A stretch of DNA of 64,000 bases, from NCBI GenBank assembly GCA_946531435.1, contig CAMNAO010000001.1, positions 172,039-236,038 of the forward strand. The letters are read 5' to 3'. Each line of letters begins with the position of its first letter. The stretch's first letter is position 1. Under the pieces are notes generated by a model. That model did not search any database, was not told the DNA's origin, and saw nothing but the letters and a program-made list of their open reading frames with translations. This document shows positions 25,390 through 33,710 of the stretch, in pieces. The translations under genes were made by a program, and so were the position numbers. Origin of the DNA: an uncultured Clostridia bacterium. GTDB taxonomy: Bacteria; Bacillota; Clostridia; Oscillospirales; Oscillospiraceae.

Positions 25390-26073
25390 TTATCGGAAAT
25401 AGTCCAGACGCCGCTCCAGCCGCCCCAACAGCACCGTCAGAACACCGGTGAATATGAGATAGTAGAGCGCCGTAAAAAACAGCGGCCAGATCTGCCCCGA
25501 GATTCCCTGGGAACCCTTGAGAAAGGACTGGCCCGCCCATATGATTTCCTGCAGGGCGATGATCCTGGCAAGAGAGGTATCCTTTACCAGGGTGATGACC
25601 TCGTTGGACATAGGCGGAACGATCCGCTTGATGACCTGAAGAAGGGTGACTCGGAAAAAGATCTGGGGACGGGTCATTCCCAGCACCAGACCGGCCTCCT
25701 GCTGACCCACAGGTACGCTCTGGATGCCGCCCCGGTATATTTCAGAAAAGTAACAGGCGTAGTTGAAGATGAAGGCAATCGCCGCCGCCAGAAACCGGCC
25801 CGACTCCCCGCTTCCCCACCAGTTTGTTTTCAGCATGAGGCCCGGGAAATAATAGATGATGAGGAGTTGAATCATCAGCGGCGTTCCCCGCACTACCCAG
25901 ACCACAACGCGGGTAATAGCGGCAAGGGGTTTCAGCCGGGACATGGAACCGAAGGCGATCACAAGACCCAGGGGAATGGCCCCCAGAAGAGTTATCGCAA
26001 ACAAGCGCAGCGTTTGAAGAAAGCCGCTGTTCAGCGACCCGAGGACAATGGGCAGCTGTTCCTGAAAGCTCAT
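25390..26073 (-). CDS. Polar amino acid ABC transporter permease
   Basis: The 227-residue membrane protein has about five helices, the His/Glu/Gln family permease feature VVWVVRGTPLMIQLLIIYY, and the ATPase-contact EAA loop EAGLVLGMTRPQIFFRV. It forms the channel with the neighbouring ATPase and binding protein. I use the ATG at 26073, with GGAGG upstream; the frame extends further but crosses the end of the binding-protein gene. Only one permease is present, so it probably works as a homodimer. Confidence 0.92.
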   Translation of the reverse strand: MSFQEQLPIVLGSLNSGFLQTLRLFAITLLGAIPLGLVIAFGSMSRLKPLAAITRVVVWVVRGTPLMIQLLIIYYFPGLMLKTNWWGSGESGRFLAAAIAFIFNYACYFSEIYRGGIQSVPVGQQEAGLVLGMTRPQIFFRVTLLQVIKRIVPPMSNEVITLVKDTSLARIIALQEIIWAGQSFLKGSQGISGQIWPLFFTALYYLIFTGVLTVLLGRLERRLDYFR

Positions 26074-26102
26074 GAAATGATCCTCCTTGAAAACACGAAG
26101 GC

Positions 26103-26130
26103 GCCGGGGAAGGGAACCCCCTTTCCCGGC
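26103..26130 (-). terminator. Intercistronic hairpin after the binding-protein gene
   Basis: A 12-bp stem with one G-U pair (26103-26114 with 26119-26130) separates the binding-protein and permease genes. Such partial attenuators commonly keep the binding protein in excess over the membrane parts. Confidence 0.6.
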
Positions 26131-26149
26131 GATCCTGTTTCCTGTCAGC

Positions 26150-26944
26150 TTACTGTTCGATGACGGATCCGGCCAGGCCGTATTCCTCCGCCAGGGCATC
26201 CATGGTGCCGTCGGCATACTTCTCCTTGAAGAAGTCATTGAGGGCATCGGCAAGATCGGAGCCCTTGCGGAAGGCCACACCGTACTGCTCCTCATTCAGG
26301 CTGAAGGTATAGGTCAGGTTGGCGTATCCCGTGCCCTCCCCCACCATGGCATAGGCCATGAGGAGATCGATGACGGCGGCGTCAGAGGTGCCTGCGCTGA
26401 CCTCCAGCAGGGCATTCGCCTGGCTGGAGACGGAGGTAACCGAAAATCCAAGCTCCTTCGCAGCCTCCTCACCGGCGCTGCCTGCCTCCACGGCAAAGGT
26501 CAGCCCGGCCATATCCTCCACCTTCTCATAATCATCCGCCTTATCGGCAGCAAGGATCACCACCTGAGCATTGCGCATATAGGGCCTGGAGCAGGAGGTG
26601 GACTCCTCCACCTCAGGGAGCAGCGTCATGCCGTTCCAAATGCAGTCGATACTCTTATTATCAAGCTCCATAAGCTTGTTATCCCACTCGATCTCGATGA
26701 ATTCCGGCTCCACGCCCAGGCTCTCAGCGAACTGGACTGCCAGATCCGCGTCAAAACCGATCCATGCGCCGGTCTCATCCTGATAGTCCATGGGCTCAAA
26801 ATCCGTAATACCGATCACAAGTTTCCCATTCCCCTTCACATACTGGAGGTCACTGTCGGAAGCCGGAGCCGCAGCCTTTCCTCCGCAGGCCACGAGAGAG
26901 CCAAGAAGGCAGAGCGCCAGAATGAGGGTCATTATTTTTTTCAT
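26150..26944 (-). CDS. Amino acid ABC transporter substrate-binding lipoprotein
   Basis: The 264-residue protein is a family 3 extracellular solute-binding protein with a lipoprotein signal (lipobox SLVAC, Cys20). Typical elements are KLVIGITDFEPMDYQDE, GFDADLAVQFAESLG (ligand pocket region) and SIDCIWNGMTLLPE. It is the first gene of the binding protein-permease-ATPase operon. The ligand is probably a polar amino acid; I cannot be more specific. Confidence 0.93.
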   Translation of the reverse strand: MKKIMTLILALCLLGSLVACGGKAAAPASDSDLQYVKGNGKLVIGITDFEPMDYQDETGAWIGFDADLAVQFAESLGVEPEFIEIEWDNKLMELDNKSIDCIWNGMTLLPEVEESTSCSRPYMRNAQVVILAADKADDYEKVEDMAGLTFAVEAGSAGEEAAKELGFSVTSVSSQANALLEVSAGTSDAAVIDLLMAYAMVGEGTGYANLTYTFSLNEEQYGVAFRKGSDLADALNDFFKEKYADGTMDALAEEYGLAGSVIEQ

Positions 26945-26979
26945 AAGGAAATTCCTCCTTACTTATTTAATTCGCTGTA

Positions 26980-27007
26980 ATGATACCACATTAACGAAGG
27001 AAAGCAA
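26980..27007 (-). promoter_or_regulatory. Promoter of the amino acid transporter operon
   Basis: Minus-strand TTGCTT (27002-27007) and TATCAT (26980-26985) are spaced 16 bp apart, just upstream of a GGAGG site and the binding-protein start. Confidence 0.55.
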
Positions 27008-27092
27008 GGGGCATTTTTAACAATTTCTGGCACAGGATCCTGCAGCGGGACCGGCTTTTCGCACCGAGCCATCCGTTCCTATGGGGGAGCCA

Positions 27093-27121
27093 TTGCGAAA
27101 AGCCAAAAGACATGCTATAAT
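27093..27121 (+). promoter_or_regulatory. Promoter of lgt
   Basis: TTGCGA (27093-27098) and TATAAT (27116-27121) are spaced 17 bp apart, 45 bp before the start codon. Confidence 0.75.
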
Positions 27122-27165
27122 TCCATATGGTTATAAACCATGCTGAGCTCTCCCGGAGGTATCTC

Positions 27166-27963
27166 ATGTATAACGATCTTTTCACCGTCTTCGGACTGAC
27201 GGTTCACGGCTACGGCCTCATGATTGGCCTTGGCTTTTTGCTTGCGGTGTTTTTCACCTCCTGGCGGGCGCCGCGGCTGGGCCTCAGCAGTGACATGGCT
27301 ACGGATCTTGCCCTCATCGCCATTGTCTCCGGCTTTCTGGGGGCAAAGCTGCTCTATGTCATTGTGGAATGGCGCACCCTGATAAGCAATCCGCTCTCGG
27401 TGCTGGGGTCTTCCGGTTTTGTGGTCTATGGAGGCATCATTTCCGGCGTCCTCTGCTGCATCTGGTACTGCCATCGGAAGAAGCAGATCTTTCTGGAATA
27501 CTTTGATCTTCTCATGCCCGGCGTGGCGCTGAACCAGGCCCTGGGCCGTGTTGGCTGCTTTCTGGCCGGCTGCTGCTACGGAAAGGCGACCACCTCTTCC
27601 CTTGGGGTGGTATTTCCCAGCCACAGCCTGGCGCCGGCTGGGGTTCCCCTGCTGCCCACCCAGCTCTTCTCCGCCTGCGGGGATCTGCTTTTGGCCGTGA
27701 TCCTGCTGGTACTGCGGCCCCGGCTTCGCCATCGCGGCAGCATCGGCGCCCTCTACCTCATCCTCTATGGCCTCGGCCGCTTCGCCATCGAGTTTTTGCG
27801 GGGCGACCCCAGAGGGAGCGTCGGCGCCCTCAGCACTTCCCAGTTTATTTCCCTCTTTGTCTTCCTGGGCGGGATCCTGCTGATGCTTTTCAGCCGGAAG
27901 CTGCCCCAGCGGGCCGATGCGCCCGCCGCCCAGGCGGAGAGTGACAACACTCCCGGCGAATAA
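27166..27963 (+). CDS. lgt: Prolipoprotein diacylglyceryl transferase (variant Lgt)
   Basis: Lgt adds diacylglycerol to the lipobox cysteine of prelipoproteins. The 265-residue protein has about seven membrane helices, HGYGLMIGLGF near the start, VVYGGIISG, and YGLGRFAIEFLRGDPR with the conserved Arg near the end. The central signature reads GRVGCFLAGCCYG where classical Lgt has GRxGNFxNxE, so it belongs to a cysteine-rich variant clade. Several lipoproteins in this window are potential substrates. The ATG at 27166 follows GGAGGT; an upstream in-frame start overlaps the promoter. Confidence 0.85.
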   Translation: MYNDLFTVFGLTVHGYGLMIGLGFLLAVFFTSWRAPRLGLSSDMATDLALIAIVSGFLGAKLLYVIVEWRTLISNPLSVLGSSGFVVYGGIISGVLCCIWYCHRKKQIFLEYFDLLMPGVALNQALGRVGCFLAGCCYGKATTSSLGVVFPSHSLAPAGVPLLPTQLFSACGDLLLAVILLVLRPRLRHRGSIGALYLILYGLGRFAIEFLRGDPRGSVGALSTSQFISLFVFLGGILLMLFSRKLPQRADAPAAQAESDNTPGE

Positions 27964-27993
27964 TATAAGTCATCAACTGAAGGAGGAAGCATC

Positions 27994-29025
27994 ATGGTCA
28001 AAACATCCATTTTCTGCACCCTGCCCGACGGGCGGGACGTAACCGCCTACAAGATCACGAACCGCTGGGGGGAAAGCGCCACCATTCTGAATTACGGCGC
28101 CATCATCCAGAGCCTGAAGGTCTTTGACCGGGATGGCAAGCCGGGAGACGTGGTCCTGGGCCCCGATGACGGACAGGATCCCACCACCGCACGGCAGAGC
28201 GCCGCCGTCATGGGCCGCTGCGGCAACCGCATCGCCTATGGCCGCTTTACCATCGACGGCAAGGACTATCAGCTCACCGATCTCCGGGGGGAGCACCATC
28301 TCCACGGCGGCAAGGGCAACTATTCCGGTCAGCTGTTTACCGGCGTTCCGGGGGAAAACAGCGTTACCCTCTACCATCGGGATATCGGCGAAGACGGCTG
28401 GGGAACTGAGGTGGATGTCGCCATCACTTACCGCTTCGGCGACGACCACGCCCTCACCATTGAATACGCCCTTACCGCTCTGGGAGATACCGTCCTCTCC
28501 CCCACCAACCACGCCTATTTCAATCTTGACTATCCCAACGAGATCCTGGACACCCGTCTTACACTGAATACGGAGACGTATGCACCCAAGAGCAAGCTGG
28601 GCATGCCCGACGGCAGGATCCAGAGCGTCAAAGGCACCCCCCTGGATTTCTCTCAGGGCAGGACCTTCGGCCAGGGCTTTGAAAGCGACACCATCGGCTT
28701 CTTCCCCGAAGGGCGCGTCGGATATGATGATTTCTATGTGATGCCCGGTGAAGGCTTCCGTCAGGTGGCGGAGGCCGTCGCTCCGGGCAGCGGCCGGCGG
28801 ATGCGGGTCTTCAGCGATGCTGAGGGTCTGATCCTCTTTACCCCCGGCTCCCGCGGTCCCCAGGCCGGCAAGTACGGCGCGACGCTGGATGGCTATACCT
28901 CCTTCTGCATTGAGATGCAGTACGTGCCCAACGCCGTCAACTGTTCGGAGTATCGCTCCCCTGTCTTCCGCAAGGGGGAGACCATGACCTCCCGCACCAT
29001 TTACGCTTTTGACACGGTGGAATAA
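27994..29025 (+). CDS. galM: Aldose 1-epimerase (galactose mutarotase)
   Basis: The 343-residue protein interconverts alpha and beta anomers of aldohexoses in the cytosol. Family landmarks are NYGAIIQSLKV, GRCGNRIAYGRF, HHLHGG (catalytic His region), SPTNHAYFNLD (second His) and the C-terminal SFCIEMQYVPNAVN with the catalytic Glu. The start has AGGAGG. It follows lgt by 30 bp and probably shares its promoter, although the two functions are unrelated. Confidence 0.94.
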   Translation: MVKTSIFCTLPDGRDVTAYKITNRWGESATILNYGAIIQSLKVFDRDGKPGDVVLGPDDGQDPTTARQSAAVMGRCGNRIAYGRFTIDGKDYQLTDLRGEHHLHGGKGNYSGQLFTGVPGENSVTLYHRDIGEDGWGTEVDVAITYRFGDDHALTIEYALTALGDTVLSPTNHAYFNLDYPNEILDTRLTLNTETYAPKSKLGMPDGRIQSVKGTPLDFSQGRTFGQGFESDTIGFFPEGRVGYDDFYVMPGEGFRQVAEAVAPGSGRRMRVFSDAEGLILFTPGSRGPQAGKYGATLDGYTSFCIEMQYVPNAVNCSEYRSPVFRKGETMTSRTIYAFDTVE

Positions 29026-29045
29026 GTCGTTCTCGATCAACGGCG

Positions 29046-29073
29046 GTGGAGCTGACTGCTCCACTGCTTTTTT
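29046..29073 (+). terminator. Intrinsic terminator of galM
   Basis: GTGGAGC (29046-29052) pairs with GCTCCAC (29058-29064), followed by TGC and a run of six T. Confidence 0.8.
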
Positions 29074-29124
29074 GCTTTCAATCTGACCTTATAAAAAAAC
29101 CAGGAATTGGGTATATACTTAAAG

Positions 29125-29178
29125 CCAGTTTGAGCGTATACTGCATCCAATCCCGAAAGGGAAAGTCAAAACTGGATG
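29125..29178 (+). promoter_or_regulatory. Leader with mutually exclusive pairings before the ECF S-component gene
   Basis: CCAGTTT (29125-29131) can pair with AAACTGG (29169-29175), while CATCC (29144-29148) can pair with GGATG (29174-29178), the likely ribosome site. The two pairings share the GG at 29174-29175 and enclose a small CCC-GAAA-GGG hairpin. It could be a small translational switch; I recognise no known riboswitch consensus. Confidence 0.35.
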
Positions 29179-29186
29179 TGATCTCT

Positions 29187-29744
29187 ATGGAAAAGAAAAA
29201 CAGCTTCAACACCTATCGGATCGTCTTTACCGGCGTCATGGCGGCGGTGGTCTTTGTGGTGACCTTCTTCCGCTTCCCTCTTCTTGGCTCCAAGGTCCAC
29301 TTTGCCAATGCCATGTGTCTTCTGTCCGGCCTCCTCTTCGGACCGGTATACGGCGGTCTCGCTGCGGGCATCGGATCCGGGCTCTATGACCTCATCGGTG
29401 GCTATGGGCTGGATGAAGCCGCGGTGACCCTGGTCTCCAAGTTCTGCATGGCCTTTATCTGCGCCCTGATCGCAGGGACCCACAAGGGGCATGACAATAA
29501 AGCGCGGATCATCCTGGGCGGCGTGATCGGCGCCCTGAGCTATGTGGCCCTCTACATGCTGAAAACCTTTGTCTATCAGCACTACGTCTATGGCTATCCT
29601 CTGGACGCGGTATGGATCACCATGGGCGGAAAGCTGCCCGCCTCCCTCATCAACGCCGTCTTTGCCATGATCGTGGCCCCTATCTTCTACACGGCGCTGC
29701 GGCCGATCCTGGAGCAGGCCGGAATCCTGGAAAAGCTGAAATAG
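29187..29744 (+). CDS. ECF transporter S component
   Basis: The 185-residue membrane protein has five or six helices and the ECF S-component look: MAAVVFVVTFFRFPLLG, then LLSGLLFGPVYGGLAAGIGS and GLYDLIGGY. S components bind a vitamin or similar small substrate and use a shared EcfA/EcfT energising module encoded elsewhere; none is in the window. The sequence does not reveal the ligand. I start it at 29187; the frame is open upstream but runs through a terminator. Confidence 0.85.
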   Translation: MEKKNSFNTYRIVFTGVMAAVVFVVTFFRFPLLGSKVHFANAMCLLSGLLFGPVYGGLAAGIGSGLYDLIGGYGLDEAAVTLVSKFCMAFICALIAGTHKGHDNKARIILGGVIGALSYVALYMLKTFVYQHYVYGYPLDAVWITMGGKLPASLINAVFAMIVAPIFYTALRPILEQAGILEKLK

Positions 29745-29764
29745 AGTACGAAAGCAATCATAGC

Positions 29765-29797
29765 AAAAACACCCGTTCGTTACGAACGGGTGTTTTT
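29765..29797. terminator. Bidirectional terminator between convergent genes
   Basis: CCCGTTCG/CGAACGGG (29772-29779 with 29783-29790), extended by CA/TG pairs, is flanked by five A on the left and five T on the right. Confidence 0.92.
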
Positions 29798-29851
29798 CTG
29801 TGCATTTCTCACTGCGGGAGGAGAAGCCCTCCCACAGTTTTAAGATTTGGA

Positions 29852-32233
29852 TTACTCCATCGCCTTCAGGGCAGCCATAGCCTTCTCAGGCTTCTGCTCC
29901 TGAATCATACGCCAGATGTGCTCTGGATCCAGAGGCAGTTCGGTGATATGAATACCGGTGGCCATGTGGATGGCGTTGGCAATGGCGGGAGCGATGGGGG
30001 CAGTGGTGCCCTCGCCGCACTCCTTGGCGCCGAAGGGTCCCTCGGGATCCGGGGGATAATCGAACTTGGTGGTGATATGGGGCATATCCAGCGCGGTGAC
30101 CATGCGGTAATCGCGGAAGTTGGGGTTCAGCATCTTGCCGTCCCGCAGCTTCAGCTCCTCATAGCAGGCATAGCCCAGGCCGGAGTAGATGGAGCCTTCC
30201 AGCTGAGCCTCAACGGCGCGGCGGTTCAGCGCCTGACCGCAGTCATGGGCGAAGAAGAACTCATCAATGTCGATCTCACCGGTCTCCACATCCACGTTCA
30301 GATGGCAGGCGCCGGTGGAGAAGACGTAGCTGGGCGCGTAGTTGGAGGGCTTGCCCTGGAACTGCTGGTTGTTGGTGCGGTGATAGTAGGAACCGACGCC
30401 GACGACCTCATCGCCGCCGTGGGTGGTCATGCAGCCGAAGACGGCCTGCTTCCAGGGCATGGAGAGATTCTCATGGCCCAGGTCGCGGCAGATCACCTGG
30501 TGGTCAATGATATCACAGGTATGGGGCTCCACATCCCACTTGGCGGCCACATACTCCAGGATCTGGCGCTTGGCGTCCACCGCGGCGCGGCGGACGGCGT
30601 TGCCGCCCAGGAAGGTGACACGGCTGCCGTAAGCACCGGAGTCATAGCCGGCATGGAAGGTGGAGGGCTGGATGAGCTTGACCTCGTCCATATCCAGGCC
30701 CAACTCCTCGGCGACGATGGCCACCATGACGGTGTCGGCGCCCTGGCCGTTGTCGTGGCAGTTGGAGTACAGGGAGACCTGGCCGTTGAAGGCGACACGC
30801 ACAGTGGCGTTGGTCTGCACCTGGTTGGGGCTGTTCAGCACGGGGGAGGCGGTGCCGGAGACGAAGGCGGTGCCGGCAAAGCCGATGCCCTCGCCGGGCT
30901 TCATGCTGTTCTTCCGTTCCTCCCAACGCATGAAGGCCGCGGCGTCACGCAGGGTATCCTTGAAGGCGCAGCTCGTGACGATGAGGCCGGCGGGAGAGTG
31001 ATAGCCGCTCTCCAGAGCGCTGGTGAGACGGAACTCGATGGGGTCAATGCCCATGGCCTCGGCCGCGTACTGCATGTTCAGATCGTTGGCGAACTGGACC
31101 TGGCAGGCGGTGTAGCCGCGCATGGCGCCGCCCTCGGCGGTGTTGGTCAGAACACGGCGGCTGAGAAGGTCGATGGCGTCGATCTTATAGGGGAAGGCAG
31201 CCCAGATGACGGAGAGGTTCACCGCCGCGTACTGGGAGTGGCTGACGCCGTAGGCGCCGCCGTCCAGGATCTGGGAGGTCTTCTTGGCCAGCACCTTGCC
31301 GTTCTCGGCATGGGCGGTCTCCAGATGGATGATGAAGGGATGACGGCCGTGCATGGTCTGGAACTCCTCCTCACGGGTGAGGACGAAGCGGACGGGATGC
31401 AGGGTCCGGCGGGCGAACTCGCAGGCGATAAACTCGCTGTAGGGCCAGTTGGACTTGGAGCCGAAGGCGCCGCCGACATAGGGGCGGATCACGTGGAAGT
31501 GGCTCTCATCCATATTGAAGCCCACACTGAGCCAGTGCTGATCGCCGAAGCTCATGGTGGTGGACTGATAGACGGTCCACTGGACCTTCTCGGGGTCATA
31601 CTCGGCATAGGTGGCATGGGGCTCAATGGGAGCGTGCTGGATACGATGGGTCTTGTAGTCGCCCACAGAGACGTAAGCGGCCTTCGCAAACTCCTCGTCG
31701 ATATCCTTGCCGTCGTTGCTGCCCACCTGGTGGCAGATGGGGCCGAAGTTGTGGTTGTTATAGCCGTAGCCCTGAACATCCACAGCGCCGTCCTTGATGG
31801 ACTCCAGCGGATCGAATACAGGGGTCAGAGGCTCATACTGCACATCGATGAGCTCCAGCGCGGCCTCCGCAACCTCCTCATTGATGGCGCAGACCGCCAC
31901 CACGGGATCGCCGACCATACGGACCTGGCCCTGGACCAGGATCTCAATATCCTCAGTGATGCGGATGGGGAAATCCTTGCCGGTGAGGATGCCCTTGACG
32001 CCGGGCAGCGCCTCGGCCCTGCTGGTGTCGATGGACAGGATCTTGCCCTTGGGGATGGGGCTGTGAAGCACCTTGGCCACGTACATATCCGGGGCCATAA
32101 AGTCGCCGGCGTACTTGGCCTTGCCGGTGACCTTCTCATAGGCGTCTACATGGACGTATTTGCTCTCATCCTTGCTGATGAGGCGGAAGTCTTCCGGCTT
32201 GCGGAAATACTCTTTATCTGCGAATCTGTTCAT
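29852..32233 (-). CDS. Molybdenum hydroxylase large subunit (xanthine dehydrogenase family)
   Basis: The 793-residue subunit binds the molybdopterin cofactor of a three-subunit hydroxylase. It carries the family features VTGKAKYAGDF, YVGGAFGSKSNWPYS, GAMRGYTACQVQFAND and GQGADTVMVAIVAEELG, and near the end GPFGAKECGEGTTAPIAPA with the catalytic Glu. The GAKECGEG form recalls hydroxybenzoyl-CoA reductase-type members as much as xanthine dehydrogenases, so the substrate is open. The start overlaps the stop of the 2Fe-2S subunit (ATGA). No cofactor-insertion gene is nearby. Confidence 0.88.
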   Translation of the reverse strand: MNRFADKEYFRKPEDFRLISKDESKYVHVDAYEKVTGKAKYAGDFMAPDMYVAKVLHSPIPKGKILSIDTSRAEALPGVKGILTGKDFPIRITEDIEILVQGQVRMVGDPVVAVCAINEEVAEAALELIDVQYEPLTPVFDPLESIKDGAVDVQGYGYNNHNFGPICHQVGSNDGKDIDEEFAKAAYVSVGDYKTHRIQHAPIEPHATYAEYDPEKVQWTVYQSTTMSFGDQHWLSVGFNMDESHFHVIRPYVGGAFGSKSNWPYSEFIACEFARRTLHPVRFVLTREEEFQTMHGRHPFIIHLETAHAENGKVLAKKTSQILDGGAYGVSHSQYAAVNLSVIWAAFPYKIDAIDLLSRRVLTNTAEGGAMRGYTACQVQFANDLNMQYAAEAMGIDPIEFRLTSALESGYHSPAGLIVTSCAFKDTLRDAAAFMRWEERKNSMKPGEGIGFAGTAFVSGTASPVLNSPNQVQTNATVRVAFNGQVSLYSNCHDNGQGADTVMVAIVAEELGLDMDEVKLIQPSTFHAGYDSGAYGSRVTFLGGNAVRRAAVDAKRQILEYVAAKWDVEPHTCDIIDHQVICRDLGHENLSMPWKQAVFGCMTTHGGDEVVGVGSYYHRTNNQQFQGKPSNYAPSYVFSTGACHLNVDVETGEIDIDEFFFAHDCGQALNRRAVEAQLEGSIYSGLGYACYEELKLRDGKMLNPNFRDYRMVTALDMPHITTKFDYPPDPEGPFGAKECGEGTTAPIAPAIANAIHMATGIHITELPLDPEHIWRMIQEQKPEKAMAALKAME

Positions 32234-32715
32234 GCGTTCTCTGCCTCCCAATTCATCTCTGCGGCGGCGGCAGCGATGGCCTCAACGATCTTGGCATAGC
32301 CGGTGCAGCGGCACAGGTTGCCCTCGATGGCCTCGCGGATCTCCGTCTCGGTGGGATGGGGGTTGTGATCCAGAAGGGCCTTGGCGGACATGATCATGCC
32401 CGGGGTGCAATAGCCGCACTGGAACGCCCACTTCTCAATAAACTGCTTCTGAATGGGGTGAAGCTCACCGTTCCTGGCGATGCCCTCGATGGTGACCACG
32501 TCATGGCCCTCGCACTCCACGGCCAGGGTGGCGCAGCTGTTGACCGGGCGGCCATCCAGCAGGACGGTGCAGGCGCCGCACTCGGCCTCTTCGCAGCCCT
32601 TCTTGGTGCCGGTAAGGCCCAGGTCGTCGCGCAGAAGGTCCAGGAGAGACCGGTTGGGCTCACAGATGACCTCGGTCTTTTCGCCGTTCAGCGTAAACGT
32701 AAGAATTTTCTTCAT
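32230..32715 (-). CDS. Molybdenum hydroxylase 2Fe-2S subunit
   Basis: The 161-residue protein holds the two 2Fe-2S clusters that carry electrons from the molybdenum site to FAD. The N-terminal plant-type cluster is [15 protein letters not shown] with a fourth Cys in VNSC. The C-terminal four-helix cluster has [10 protein letters not shown] and CRCTGY. It overlaps the FAD subunit gene by one base and the large subunit by four. Confidence 0.95.
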   Translation of the reverse strand: MKKILTFTLNGEKTEVICEPNRSLLDLLRDDLGLTGTKKGCEEAECGACTVLLDGRPVNSCATLAVECEGHDVVTIEGIARNGELHPIQKQFIEKWAFQCGYCTPGMIMSAKALLDHNPHPTETEIREAIEGNLCRCTGYAKIVEAIAAAAAEMNWEAENA

Positions 32716-33596
32716 CAGGTCAGATCCTCCTTATATCCCTCAAGAGCCTTGCGGACAGCGCGCTTGGTAAAGACGCGGACCATGTCGTGGCGATACTCCG
32801 CGGAAGCGCGGACATCGGAGATGGGCTTGCAGTCAGCCATGGCGGCGACGCCGGCCTCAGCCAGAACCTCAGGCGTCAGCTCCTTACCGATCAGCACCTT
32901 TTCCGCGCTGGGGGCGCGAACGGGCGTGATGGCTACGGCGCCCAGGCAGATGCGGGCATCCACACACACATTGCCGTCCATTTTGACCCATGCGGCCACG
33001 CCGACGATGGCGAGATCCATGGCCTTACGGACCGCATGCTTGATGTAAGCGGCATGTTCACCCTCACCCAGGGGCGGGATGACAATGCCGGTGACGATCT
33101 CGCCGGGCTGCAGCGCGTTGCGCTTAACGCCCTTGAAGAACTCACCCATGGGGATCTCACGGTCCTTCTCGGGGCCGTGAACGGTGACCTTGGCATTCAT
33201 GGCGACCAGAATGGGGCCCGTATCGCAGGAGGGGGAGGCGTTGCAGATGTTGCCCACCATGGTACCCTTGTGGCGGATCTGGGTGGAAGCCACATACTTG
33301 GCAGCCTTGGCGACGGCGGGGTTGTACTTGCGAACGATTTCGCTGGTCTGGATGTCATAGAGCTTGGTGAGCGCGCCGATCTTGAGGCCGGTCTTCTCGT
33401 CATACTCGATATAATCCAGTCCGGGGATGCCTTTGATGTCGATGAGGTAGTCCGCCTTCAGCACCTTGTCCCGCATGGGGGGAATAATATCGGTGCCGCC
33501 GGCCATGACCTTTGCACCCGCACCCAGCTCCACCAGAAGATTGCTTGCCTCTTCCAGCGTTGCGGGGGTCAGGTAATCAAATTTGGGTAATACCAT
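32715..33596 (-). CDS. Molybdenum hydroxylase FAD-binding subunit
   Basis: The 293-residue subunit binds FAD and passes electrons to NAD+ or another acceptor. It has KVMAGGTDIIPPMRDK (FAD pyrophosphate loop), TQIRHKGTMVGNICNASPSCDT (second FAD loop) and VTGIVIPPL, typical of CoxM/XdhB proteins. It is the first gene of the operon, with AGGAGG before the start and a promoter-dyad arrangement upstream. Confidence 0.93.
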   Translation of the reverse strand: MVLPKFDYLTPATLEEASNLLVELGAGAKVMAGGTDIIPPMRDKVLKADYLIDIKGIPGLDYIEYDEKTGLKIGALTKLYDIQTSEIVRKYNPAVAKAAKYVASTQIRHKGTMVGNICNASPSCDTGPILVAMNAKVTVHGPEKDREIPMGEFFKGVKRNALQPGEIVTGIVIPPLGEGEHAAYIKHAVRKAMDLAIVGVAAWVKMDGNVCVDARICLGAVAITPVRAPSAEKVLIGKELTPEVLAEAGVAAMADCKPISDVRASAEYRHDMVRVFTKRAVRKALEGYKEDLT

Positions 33597-33632
33597 AGAC
33601 TCTCCTCCTATTAATCGGAATTCTACAGGATG

Positions 33633-33661
33633 AGTATATAAAAAATAGCCGAATACGGTAA
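33633..33661 (-). promoter_or_regulatory. Promoter of the molybdenum hydroxylase operon
   Basis: Minus-strand TATACT (33633-33638) has only a weak -35, TTACCG (33656-33661), at 17 bp, as expected of an activated promoter. A dyad lies about 60 bp upstream of the predicted start. Confidence 0.5.
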
Positions 33662-33674
33662 GTGTATTCGGCTA
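33646..33674 (-). terminator. Intrinsic terminator of the Crp/Fnr-type gene
   Basis: A perfect 11-bp stem (33646-33656 with 33664-33674) and seven-base loop is followed on the minus strand by a T-rich run. It overlaps the promoter of the next operon. Confidence 0.85.
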
Positions 33675-33677
33675 CAG

Positions 33678-33695
33678 TTATATCATTTGATATAA
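33678..33695. promoter_or_regulatory. Dyad upstream of the molybdenum hydroxylase promoter
   Basis: TTATATCA and TGATATAA are perfect 8-bp arms around TT. The centre lies near -60 relative to the predicted start, the classical position for a class I Crp-type activator. Confidence 0.5.
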
Positions 33696-33710
33696 ATATT
33701 TTTCAGTTTT

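Noticed and set aside
29100..29187. Known THF or preQ1 riboswitch before the ECF S component
   Set aside because: The conserved core nucleotides of those classes are not present; only alternative pairings were seen.
29612..32299. Very long open frame on the plus strand opposite the molybdenum hydroxylase gene
   Set aside because: It is antisense to a clear gene, its composition is the mirror expected from GC-rich third codon positions, and it has no ribosome site or recognisable motif.
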